The notes below the pieces were generated by a model. That model had not been told where the DNA came from, ran no database searches, and was given only the letters and a program-made list of their open reading frames with translations. Positions 11,962 to 22,020 of a stretch of DNA of 64,000 nucleotides are shown piece after piece (position 1 is the stretch's first letter; every line of letters begins with the position of its first letter). This DNA is from Hypericum androsaemum (taxonomy: Eukaryota; Streptophyta; Magnoliopsida; Malpighiales; Hypericaceae), in contig OZ023181.1 in the NCBI GenBank assembly GCA_963995505.1, positions 2,827,487-2,891,486 of the forward strand, read 5' to 3'. The position numbers and the translations under genes are program-made.

Positions 11962-14688
11962 GATTGGATGGTGTTATTAGTTAAAATGGAGCTATCAGTT
12001 GGAATCAATTTCAATTGTTTTTCTAGCTGGTTTTTATTTAAAATTGGGTTTTATCTTCTACATATCAAGCGTCAAGAAATGGATTTCTACTTTCTAATTG
12101 TTTTCTCTAGCTGGCCACCCTTAATCCAAGAGGTTCTGTTATTTCTCACACGATTCGAATCTAGATCAATTAGTATATCTAAATTCTCTATTTCTTGACT
12201 TTGTTTAGTAGTATCCGAGCTCACCGAATAGTGTTGATATTTCTCAATGATGGGTTGAGTTGCATGTGGATGGAAATTGAGTGGCAATGCAGCTCTTGCA
12301 TGTTCTTTAGGCTACAAAGAGGGAAATAGGACTGGACCCCTTATCATATAAATGGTAATTACTTCGATTCGAATTCTCATGGCGTGCACGAAACAATAAT
12401 ATGCACCCATTTTCCCGTATACAACGTACATACATCTTGTTGGGTTGGATCACCCAAAATTTTACCGTGAATAAACCAAATTTGAATCGAACAAAGTTTT
12501 AAATGATGATAAAATTATTGTTACCAAGTTTGAATTTCAAAATATGTTAATTACCGCATTGCTAGTTACAAAAGTAGTTGACTTATTAATAATCGTGAAA
12601 AATTTACCTACGTTGAATATGAAGATTCTAACATGGTATGAGAGCAAATTCAATCTATGAGCCACACGAGCCCCTGTTTCACGACATGTAAGGCAACATG
12701 TTCCAGCCTCTATCGAAATATTTAATTTTGAATGAACTTCATTACAAGAGTAGTTAAATTATTTATAAGTGTAAAATATCTACCTAATCATTTCTCAAAA
12801 TTTTGAATTATAATGTGTCCTCGATCAACCCAATCCATCTAATTAATTGCCACTGATACTCTGGAATGTAGCTACTAGCTAGTACCAACATTCTTTGGTA
12901 GAGTGGTTGTTATGTCACATGGGGGTCACACATGTTGATATCTATAGTTGCTAGTTCAGGAATCACCAGGGGTCGTTCGTCTTTCCATTTTTCTTGCAAT
13001 TTATAGGTATCCAAAGGTTAGCCAGCCTCCTAAATTTCGTCAAGTACATTGTCCCAAGAGTATGTTGGTCAGATGGATTTTAATTGAATTCAATAGGATG
13101 AGCTGTCAATTATATTTTTTTTGATATCATACGGTATCCAGATACTCACTGAACGAGTTCGAACTAAACTAGACCTTTGAATGATGATAAATGTTTTCTA
13201 ACAAATATTTAACGCTACTGTATTTAGAGTGCCATGAATTCAAAACCTTTAAGTTAAACAAAAATAACTCCAGAGATTGATTAGCTATCAAGATTAAATC
13301 AAGGAAGGTAAGAAATTGCATTGAAATGGGAGGCCAGTCCCTATTACAAGCAAAGTTCAGAGTATTGATTCTCTAATTAGTGTTCAGCTTTGACCCCCAA
13401 AAAAACAGTGTTCGGCTAATGGGGGAAGGGACATAAAATGCCTTGAGGAATGAAGCGATTCACAATATTGGCTTCAGCTTTGGAAAAAAGTTACAAGGAA
13501 TGATCAATTTAGGTCGAGTTGTGGGCTATAAATCAGCTGTTAATTAGGTAATACGAGGAGTCAAAATGACTTCTAGTTACCATCCAGGCATACACTTTGC
13601 TAAAGGAAAGAAGACATAAACAAATGGATGTTTAGAAAATTTATAACAAATAGTGAGAGATATAAAGAACGAGGTACGATATGTGTGATTTATTATCTAC
13701 AGAATCGCGATGATCATCTAGAGGACCAAGAGGATCATTACTAAAAATACATAGTTACATACACTATAGACGAGGTTAGGTCTCAAACCTAATTTTTTGC
13801 TTATACTAAGCTATACCGACTAAGTCGAGTACAAATAATAGCGCGATATATTGGGTTGTCTTCTATTTATAGAATACAACTCAATGTTATACAATAAGAG
13901 TATCTCTAATCTGATAAGAATTTGAGACAAATCGTGAAAACCTAAATTGTTATAAAGTCCAAAAATCAGATATAGAAATGTAACTGTATTTGGAGCGATT
14001 GTTTGCATAGTTGGCTTTCTCTGCAACTTTGTACCAGGATTTTTGTACTTCAAGTGTTTTAATGAATAAATATACCTTTAAAAAAAATTAAAGAAACGTT
14101 TGCGAATATTTATATTTGTTGCTATTATGAAAACAATAAGTCACCATTCAGTTTCCTAAAATTCATTTTTCATAACTTTGTTTTATTTTCCTTAATGAAA
14201 TAAAATCGAATCAGGTTGCAAGAATTTCAATAAAGTTTACTAAAAATAAAAGTTACCACATTATCACCAAATATTTATCTGATGGTGTCCTGCATTGACT
14301 TTGTCAATAAAATACAGACCAAAAGTCTATCCAATGGACCAGTGTAAAGGTCAAATGAGAAAATTACTAATTAAATGGTGTTTTTTTAAAAGATAATTAA
14401 ATGGTGTTAGTTGCGACATTATTCTCGTTTGTTGCCAGATTAAAGAACCTACAGATTTAGTATCAATTCGTGCCGGTTAATCGACGGATGTTAAATCAAC
14501 TTTCTTTCAGAATATTTTTCAAAATAATTTTTTTGGTACAGAAATGCCTCTATGCACTTTTAAGTTCGGAGAGGTTTTAAATTTGAATCATTAAAAGTAC
14601 GTTAGCGTTAAATACCGGGCCCAAGCCCATGTCACCTACGGGCCACAACGTCAAATGATCCATCCGCGAAGAGAAAACTAAACTGAAG

Positions 14689-14690
<2 letters not shown>
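11962..14690. other. AT-rich spacer between divergent genes
   Basis: No gene is supported here. A primer-binding-site-like string (TGGTATGAGAGC, one mismatch from the common copia PBS) follows AACA at 12634-12645, hinting at an eroded LTR element, but no paired LTR or coding remnant is visible. The segment just after it repeats part of the segment before it in diverged form. Confidence 0.4.
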
Positions 14691-14691
<1 letters not shown>

Positions 14692-14732
<41 letters not shown>

Positions 14733-14735
14733 GAA
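14692..14735 (+). repeat. GA-rich microsatellite in the GOT1 leader
   Basis: A run of GA dinucleotides from about 14694, followed by GAGC units, ends two bases before the ATG at 14737. It sits in the presumed 5' UTR. GA/CT repeats are common near plant transcription starts and may affect expression; that role is inference. Confidence 0.8.
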
Positions 14736-14736
14736 G

Positions 14737-16637
14737 ATGGTGTACGAGCTGACCGAAGAAAAGAGTTGAGTTATTTTTCCTTTCTATTTTCGATCGTTTA
14801 TGAATTGTGGATTTTTAATGAAATTAGTAATTGGTGACAGAGGTAGGGTTGGGGCTAATCGGATTCGGTATCTTCTTCACCTTTCTCGGGGTCCTCCTCT
14901 TCTTCGATCGGGGACTTCTAGCCCTAGGCAACGTAAGGAATTAATTAACTCCGGTTTTTTTTTTAATCCTCCTTTCTGGTTAAATTATGACTTTTTTTTA
15001 TAAGCTATTACTCCTCAAAAAAAAAAGCCAAGAGTAGTTACATCACATTGGGAGCAAAATTAGTACCTATGAAAAATAAATAGCTAACTACGAGATAAAT
15101 ACAATCTAAACTCCCTCAACCAAAATAGATCAACCAGAATGGACCTACATGAATAATGAGTTTTAATGATTTAATTTATCTATTATTGTTGTTATTATTA
15201 TTTTGCAGATATTCTGGTTGTCAGGTGTAGCCATTTTGCTCGGCTGGCGATCCACTTTGAATCTATTCACTAGCAAATCCAATTACAAGGTGAAGGAGTT
15301 AGACGTTTGATTTTGTTTTAGGGTTAGTGTATCGTATCGTATCGTATCGTATCGTGAATGTTGATTGGGAATTAGCGACTGAGATCCGAGGATCGGTTTC
15401 TTTAAAGCATTGATTTCGGAATCCATTCTTGCAGCAGTGTCTGCAATGGATTCTAATTTTCTATCGGCAGGTTTGGTTTGAATGCAACGATTTGTTTAAT
15501 TTCAACTTTCGAATGGACCTGGCAGATGGGATGGGATGGGATGGGATAGCGGCTCCCATTCGCATACTCTGAGAACTTCATGGAGAGTAGTTCATCATGT
15601 AACCTCGGCTTGGGATCTCGCATATCTATTGGGATGTTGTTAGAAGGGATTGATTGATTCATTGTTTTGCAGGAAAATTTGCTGCCGGTTTTGGTTTTTC
15701 TTTTTCGGAATCTAGCTGTTAGTGTTGAAACCAGCGCATGTGTTGTCATCTGCGTAGTCTTTTTTGTCCTGTGATGATGGACTTTATACGAGCATAAACT
15801 CTGCTTTTCTGATCTGAAGACTCTGTTTCACCGTTTGCTCTTGCTTGCAGGGTACTGCATCTTTTCTGTTAGGGCTTTTCTTCTTGTTTGTCCGGTGGCC
15901 AATTGTTGGCATAATCTTGGAACTTTATGGTTGTGCTGCTCTCTTTGGGTTAGTGTTTTTTTTCTCCTCTTTTTTCAAGTATCGGATTTCTGTCTTATTA
16001 CGCGGTACCTAAAATTGTTGCCTTTTTTCTTTTTTCTGTGCCATCAGTGGGTTTTGGCCATCTGTGAAGGTCTTTCTGTATCAAATTCCAGTTGTTGGAT
16101 GGATCATACAGTTCCCTGTTATGGTGAGTTACTATGAGACTGGTTTGAAATCTTGGATACTTTTATGTCACTATCCAGAAAGATATTTACTTTAATCTGG
16201 CTTGAATTGTGCCGCTTTTCTGCTTATTTGTTGAATGACTAACCTTGGTAGCGGGAATGCTGTGCTGGCACCTACACAGACTCGGTTAGGGTGTATATTT
16301 GTTGTTGCTCAAGTATGGCAAATTCGTAACTTTAAAACTACAAGTGCTCTTCTCGTTTATCTGCTCGTAATCAACCATATCGTCTTTTGATACCAAAGAG
16401 CAAAGTACTCTCGTTTTCCTAATTGCTTGTTAATTTGCAATAATTGTTTTGTCTTTAAAGGATGTCTGTCTGATGTTCTTCCAGCCATAATATTGGTTCT
16501 TAAATTGTTATCGCACTTGGTGCATCTTACCTTACGTAAGTCACCGTCGAATATCCTCTTGGGACACTGGAACATGAACTAACTAACGTATTTGTAATGT
16601 ACTGCAGTTTTTTGATCGTCTGTGGGGATCCAGTTGA
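14737..16637 (+). CDS. GOT1/SFT2-type Golgi vesicle transport protein
   Basis: Six exons, 14737-14764, 14841-14932, 15209-15289, 15851-15948, 16048-16123 and 16608-16637, all GT-AG and in phase, give 134 residues. The family is a small four-helix membrane protein of the early Golgi and ER-to-Golgi vesicles. The sequence shows [18 protein letters not shown] then DRGLLALGN (helix 1), [16 protein letters not shown] (helix 2), [18 protein letters not shown] (helix 3) and [10 protein letters not shown] then [10 protein letters not shown] (helix 4). These are the conserved GOT1 blocks. The C-terminus, FFDRLWGSS, is shorter than the usual tail ending in a basic GRRVPV-like motif, so either this paralogue is divergent or the last exon is chosen wrongly. 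Intron 3 carries five ATCGT units (15331-15355) and a short GGGAT array near 15526. Confidence 0.88.
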
Positions 16638-17066
16638 AACTCGTTTCCGAATCGTCCCGCTAATCACCACCCAACCAAATCATGGTTCTCTTTTACCGGT
16701 GAAGAACTTATGCGAAGATAGCTTGAAGTTAGAAGGCAAAATCGACGGGAGATACTGCTACCTGATGTTGCGATCTCGAAAAAACTTATGATTGTCCCTT
16801 GAAACCGTTACATTATACAAGCTCGTTCATGTAGGTACGCTTCCAGTCACTTAACATAGTATGCGTAGAGACCAAAAAGATCGCTGTGTTCATGTGTATA
16901 TATCTGTATTTCTTGCCCTTGAGGCCTATCAAGTGGTAACTGGTGGTGGTGCGGAATTGTCCTTCAAATTTATGTTGCATAAGAATGCTTCCTTCAAATT
17001 TTCCTCAATCCAAATCTTTATTATCTATTCAAATTTGAAAAGAGTAGGATTTCAAATAGTTGCAGA
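16638..17066. other. GOT1 3' flank
   Basis: Presumed 3' UTR of GOT1 followed by spacer up to the target-site duplication of the hAT MITE. No further gene seen. Confidence 0.45.
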
Positions 17067-17074
17067 GTTTTCTC

Positions 17075-17540
17075 CATTGTTTTCAAAAACGACCCGGAGC
17101 TCAACCCGGATTTTCTTCAGAACTCTGGACCGGTTGAACTACTGGTCGGACCGGACCTTTTTTAAAATAAAAAAATATTTTTTAAAAATTATATATGTAT
17201 AGTCATATATGTAATTACACTCACAACTCCAAAATTAATGAAATACATGCACAAATAGAATCAAATACATGTTTCGGGGAAGTTTTTTAAATTTTAGGGT
17301 TGAAAATCAGAAAAAAATGACAAAATTCGGCAAGTTTATGCTCGATTTTTCACTTTTTTGTCCAAAACCTAACGAACCGGGATTTTCCGGGTCACTTTTC
17401 TGGTCCAACTGCCCGGTCCGACTGGAAAATCTCTGGTTCGCAAGGTTGGCATTCTGGCCATATTTTTTGACCCACTAACCTTTCTGATTTGTGGTCTGAT
17501 CGGTCCGACCACCGGTCAGACAGCCGTCTCGAAAACAATA
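17075..17540. mobile_element. hAT-type MITE, copy 2
   Basis: This 466-bp element is the reverse-orientation relative of 5257-5721. It begins CATTGTTTTCAAAAACG and ends CGAAAACAATA. It is flanked by a perfect 8-bp duplication, GTTTTCTC, at 17067-17074 and 17541-17548. The perfect duplication here and the single mismatch at copy 1 suggest this insertion is the younger, though one base is weak evidence. Its interior contains the same ATGAAATACATGCACAAATAG stretch split by point differences only. Confidence 0.88.
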
Positions 17541-17548
17541 GTTTTCTC

Positions 17549-18620
17549 TACAAATTTATTGATCGTGACGTTGAGATTATGAATGACAAAAAATTTCGCT
17601 AATATAATGGACTGCTTGTTACTCTTGATCACTTGGAAGAAAAAATATTTTCGAATTACTATAAATAGAGGAGCAATGAATTAAATGAGTACATATGCAA
17701 TCTCGTTAATGGGGTTCATGGCCCAACTACCAAAGAGACATGCACCATTATTTATTGTTCCTGTTGGCACAGGTAGAGCTATCAAAACGCCCCATTTAAT
17801 CATTCTCCAACCTCCTTCTTTCTTAAATCACCTGGTCCGACTCAACTCAAATCAACCGAATATATTAAGTGTTCAAATATTATGCGGTCTTTAAATTGTC
17901 TCTGGATCTTTACCAAAAAAATTAAGATCGTTGATATTGAATTTTCGAACCATGATCAATACATATATAAAACGTTTTTTGAGCAAAAGTATATATATAT
18001 ACACACACATAGTTACAAGGGATTCACCTACACCTAAATCTTCTTGATCGGTTTCCCATTTAATACAACTATAGGTATGATAAGCGTACGTAATCAATAA
18101 TGCTTTCACTATCCAGAGAGAAAATAAATGGGAAAATACCGAATACCATTTTGAACCAACAAACATTTAGAAGTTAGATCAAGCAACTATTTAAAAAATT
18201 ATTATAATTTAACCAATAAATTTCAAGTTTGAAGTGTATAAAGTGTCGAATACTTGTTGAAAACATTATATATATCACTGATGCGAGCGTCAGATGTCAA
18301 TTACGAACATGTTTATAGTTAAGTATCTTACGAATTCCTTTCTTCTTCTTTTTCTTCTTCCAAATCTTAAGTACAGAAACCAACAGAAAAATAAGTAACT
18401 TTGGTAAACCTATTCGGACATTGCAGAGCCCTATTTAAGGGTGACTTGGCCCAAAAAAATTAAGTAATTGACCAGCAAAATAGAAATTCGATTAGTTCGT
18501 TACATGTGTAGTTTGGGTTTAAATGTGATTTTGAAGGAGTGGGAATCTTAGGGCATTAAATTGATATCTAATTGTAGGGTCGGATTGGGTGGGGACTGGG
18601 GTAGTCCCACTAATGGGGAC
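17549..18620. other. AT-rich spacer
   Basis: No gene, bounded repeat or RNA gene recognised. Only short AT and TA runs (near 17990-18010) are visible. Confidence 0.4.
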
Positions 18621-18623
18621 TAA

Positions 18624-18772
18624 CGCAAACCAATATCATTACACATATAAATCAATATCATTTCACATGCAAACCAATATTACTTCATATGCAAACCAAT
18701 ATTACTTCATATGCAAACCAGTCTCGTGCAAACCAATACCACTTCACATACAAATCAATATCATCTGATAGG
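18624..18772 (+). repeat. 22-bp minisatellite
   Basis: About seven imperfect units built on GCAAACCAATATTACTTCAT occur with starts near 18624, 18646, 18669, 18691, 18713, 18727 and 18750. The period is 22-23 bp apart from one shortened unit. No coding potential. Confidence 0.75.
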
Positions 18773-19160
18773 TTATTGATCATCAGATTTAAAGATAATA
18801 AAGTCTGACGGCCCAAATTTAGTCCCCTCTGTATGGACATCTTTTATGTAATCCCCATTCAATCTGAAACCTCTACTACTACTTGTCACTTTTAATGCTT
18901 GGCCTGCCCTCCCTTAAATGTGTTTGATGACGCAAAATTTAATAACCTCCTCCCTCATTAAGTAGACACATCCACAAGAGCCAGACCTCCTTATTCTCTT
19001 ATTATTTTCTTCATATTTGATTCAATTTCCTCTCTTTTCAATATAAGTTATACATCCTCCTACATTTCTCTGATTGTAAAGACCGCGGAAGCGAATATTC
19101 ATGATCGATGGAGCCGACAGAGTTGTCTTTGGCTCCAAAATATTTGGTGGTGGAGAAAAG

Positions 19161-19334
19161 CAGCAACAGCTCTTCTTCAGAATCTGAGAGGTGCACTGCT
19201 TAAAGGAAGAGGAAGTTCTCATCTAAGTTTGATTTAATTAATGGCAGCAGCAACAACTCTTCTTTGGAATCCGAGAGGTGCATTGCTTAAAGGAAGAGGA
19301 AGTTCTCATCTAAGTTTGATTTAATTATTGGTGG
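19161..19334 (+). repeat. 87-bp tandem duplication at the head of a copia remnant
   Basis: Two adjacent copies start at 19161 and 19248, each running from CAGCAACA through GAGAGGTGCA, TTAAAGGAAGAGGAAG and TCATCTAAGTTTG. They differ at a few bases. The duplication lies just upstream of the gag-like remnant. Confidence 0.7.
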
Positions 19335-19643
19335 GCCAGCTTCAACACTAGCAAGCTTCGATCTCCAAGTTAAAGATCCTCTGCCTTTGGATTGGGAGCA
19401 TTGCCTTGATCTTGAAGTAACATCAACCTTCAGATTATGGCAAAGGCGTGTCAAGGATCTCCTCGTGCAAAAAGGGATGGTCATCGCGCTCATAGGGAAA
19501 AAGCTTGAGAAGATGGAGGAGCAAGAGTGGGAAGAGTTGGAGGCCAAGGCGGTAGCGAAGATTCGCTTGTGCTTGGCAGATGATGAGGAACCACCAGCTG
19601 GGTTGTGGAAGAGGATCCAGGTCAGAGCCAAAGAAGTTCAATA
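19290..19643 (+). pseudogene. Ty1/copia gag fragment
   Basis: The open part at 19387-19643 and the residues just before it read FRLWQRRVKDLLVQKGM, then EEQEWEELEAKAVAKIRLCLADD, then a PPAGLWKRIQ-like segment. This is the plant copia GAG pattern (LWQ..VKDLLVQ, EEWEELD.KA..AIRLCLAD, ELWKKLE). The polypeptide stops early, and no protease, integrase or reverse transcriptase follows, so it is a fragment. The LTR at 20745-21030 probably belongs to the same element. Confidence 0.7.
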
Positions 19644-20744
19644 GAAGTGGCTTCAAGTGCGGAGAAGGGCACATGAAGGGGACTATCTAAGACGAACTGG
19701 GAATCAAGACAACGAGGAGGGATCGGCATCCACAACCATGGCCACATGTTCAGACGGGTCTGATTTGACTGGCTTTCTGTCTCATCAAGTCCAATACATC
19801 CTGATAATCTCTTTTTATTAGGGACCTTGGATTATAACAATGATAGTTATAAAGGTAGACTAATAAAGGTGGAGTAGGATGCGATGGTAGGGATGAAGGG
19901 TGAAAGAAAATACCTACAGGTTAGTGACGTACAATATTGTAGGTGGAGTCACATCAATGGGTCTGAAGGAGTTGGCAAAAGCTCAGGTCATATAAGGTTA
20001 GTTCGTATGAGAGAGCAAAGACTTGACATGGATGATTTGAGTGTAGTTAGGATTCACGGAGACATGGATAGCAAGCTATGGTTGTTTCGTGGAGGCATGG
20101 TCAGCAAGGAGCTATGGTTGTCTCAGAGAAGCATTGTTAGCTGGGCCTCGCTATGGTTGTCTAAAAGCACGTACACGTTAAAGGTATTGGGTAAGTTTTG
20201 CATAGGGAATGCAAAGCCGTTGGTAGCACCACGGGCAAATTGGGTATCTCACTCAAGGCCGAACGGTGGAGTTCGTGGTATATCAAGGGTTCTACTTGGT
20301 GGAACAAAAGGTTGTCCGTTGTATGCTATGGCAAGTAGCATTAGTTTGAGATAAGAAGGTCCAGCAGAGAAGCAGTTCGAGGTTGCAGAGCATGGGGCTG
20401 ACCAGAGAATAGAGGACGTGTCTATTGGTCGCAAGGTTACTTCAGCAGGTGGACTTGCTAGTTGGGGCTCAATAGAATTTGGAGGGAATATGCCAAGCAA
20501 GCTCGGGAGTTGCTTAAGCTTGGGGCTGGCTCCAAGTGATTGAACGAAAAAAGAAGAGAGAAAGTTGAGATGGTATTATTGATGGCGGTGTATCTATGGT
20601 CAAGGTGGAGCTGGTAGAGTCGGTTTGGTTTCTCAAATTCTCATAGTTTTTTATAGGGCGGTCTTTCATCAAGGTGGAGTTTGTTGAAGTTCGGATGGAG
20701 CTTCATGGTTCGTCCATAGGATGATTTGTCGCCAAGGTGGAGAT
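19644..20744. other. non-coding interior of the copia remnant
   Basis: Between the gag fragment and the LTR there is no recognisable pol. The 157-codon open frame at 19884-20354 matches no family I know. The region has several AAGGTGGAG phrases (20596, 20670, 20734) resembling repeated polypurine tracts, consistent with a non-autonomous or rearranged element. Confidence 0.45.
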
Positions 20745-21030
20745 TGTTAGAGATGTCAAAAAATTGAAGAGAAAATTTTGTGGGCTTGTTTTCTATTCTA
20801 TTCGAAGTAGGTTTTGGGCTCCTAATTTGACCTAGATAGCTTACTTGATGTACAAGGGTTTGTCTCTATATAAAGACATGTTACCCTAAGGTTTTATATA
20901 GTTTGTGACTCGGATCCATCAATAAAATTTCTCCTTTCTCACCGTGGACGTAGGCACTAGGCCGAACCACGTTATCTCTTGTGTCTGTGTTCTTTGCGCA
21001 TTTTGTTCTCTAGTTGCTGAATTCATAACA
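20745..21030 (+). mobile_element. copia-type LTR (3' LTR of the gag remnant)
   Basis: This 286-bp segment starts TGTTAGAGATG and ends ATTCATAACA, so the outermost bases are TGTTA...TAACA. It is preceded by a purine-rich tract, AAGGTGGAGAT, the usual polypurine tract next to a copia 3' LTR. Inside are TATATAAA at 20867-20874 and an AATAAA signal near 20920. No matching 5' LTR was found, so the element is truncated on its left side. Confidence 0.7.
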
Positions 21031-21035
21031 AATAT

Positions 21036-21590
21036 TTTTTCTGACCAAACACTACTTAAGGAGGATCCTAACAATAACAACAACAACATTAATTACAAGA
21101 AAATTGGTGGTAGTAACATTGTGGCTTTGGCATGTCTAAATTGCCATTTGCTTGTGATACTATCAAAATCCTGCCCTTCTTGCCCCAACTGCCAGTTTGT
21201 CCACCCGCTTCCACCTTCCTCACATTCAAACGAAGTGGTATCACCTCCCAAAAAGCCGCCATTGAACACCTTAAGCCTGTTGAACTAGGACTGGGACCGG
21301 GCCCAAGTTCGTCGGATCGTTTGCTCAAGACCTTCTGGTCTCTAATCAGACCTGATATAAAAATATGAGATCACATCTTATGAACTTATTGAGAATGATT
21401 CTTATCTAGTTCATGGCTTAGTAGGTGTAAACTGATATATGTTGAATAGTTAACTAATGTAATGGAAATAATGTAAGAAAGTTGCCCTTTGGTAAAGTTG
21501 CCATACGAGATATTAACTCATTACCATACGAGCACACGCGTGCATAGTCCTAATCAACAACATATTAGCCGGCTGCCATACTATAAATTA
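21036..21590. other. spacer between two copia remnants
   Basis: No gene recognised. A Cys/Pro-rich open frame reaches into 21288 but resembles no known family, and a competing minus-strand frame covers the same bases. Confidence 0.4.
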
Positions 21591-21990
21591 TTGGAATTGA
21601 ATGACATTTTAATACAAAGGCCCAAAGTAGTAAGGTCCAAAGTGGGAGGCCCACTCGGACATGCTACGAGGATGGTGCGTAGCACCATCTGAGCATGACC
21701 ACGCGCACGTACGTGTGTGCATGGCGCATTGGACGCAGGTCACAATGGGCGCTTTGTGGTGCACTTTGTACTTAAATAGGCCTCTCTCCCTCACTTTCAA
21801 ACTCGTCTCGAACACTCATTGCATAAGCATTCATTAGCAATAGTCATTCTCCTCTCTCTCTCTCTCTCTCTCAAGGACAATCTTGTCTTACGGAGAAAGA
21901 GTCAAACTCTTACCTCGACTAAGATCCTAGTCAAAACTCTTTCCTCGACTAAGATCCTAATCAAGTACCCTATTATCCAGACAATCAATA
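21591..21990 (+). repeat. 5' LTR, internally deleted
   Basis: About 400 bp, starting TTGGAATTGAATGAC. Compared with the right LTR it lacks a segment after GTGGGAGGCCCA, a large segment just before the AAATAGGCC box, and a segment after CTCTCAAG. The right LTR has TATAAATAGG where this one has TTAAATAGG, so its TATA box is altered. The end is uncertain by about 10 bases. Confidence 0.7.
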
Positions 21991-22020
21991 ATCGTAAGAT
22001 GAGATCTGTGTACTTGAAGA

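Noticed and set aside
12150..12165. TTCGAATC-like strings that might be tRNA T-loops
   Set aside because: No anticodon arm or acceptor stem could be built around any of them.
19884..20354. 156-codon frame inside the copia remnant
   Set aside because: It is flanked by a gag fragment and an LTR, and shows no known domain, so it is more likely decayed element interior than a gene.
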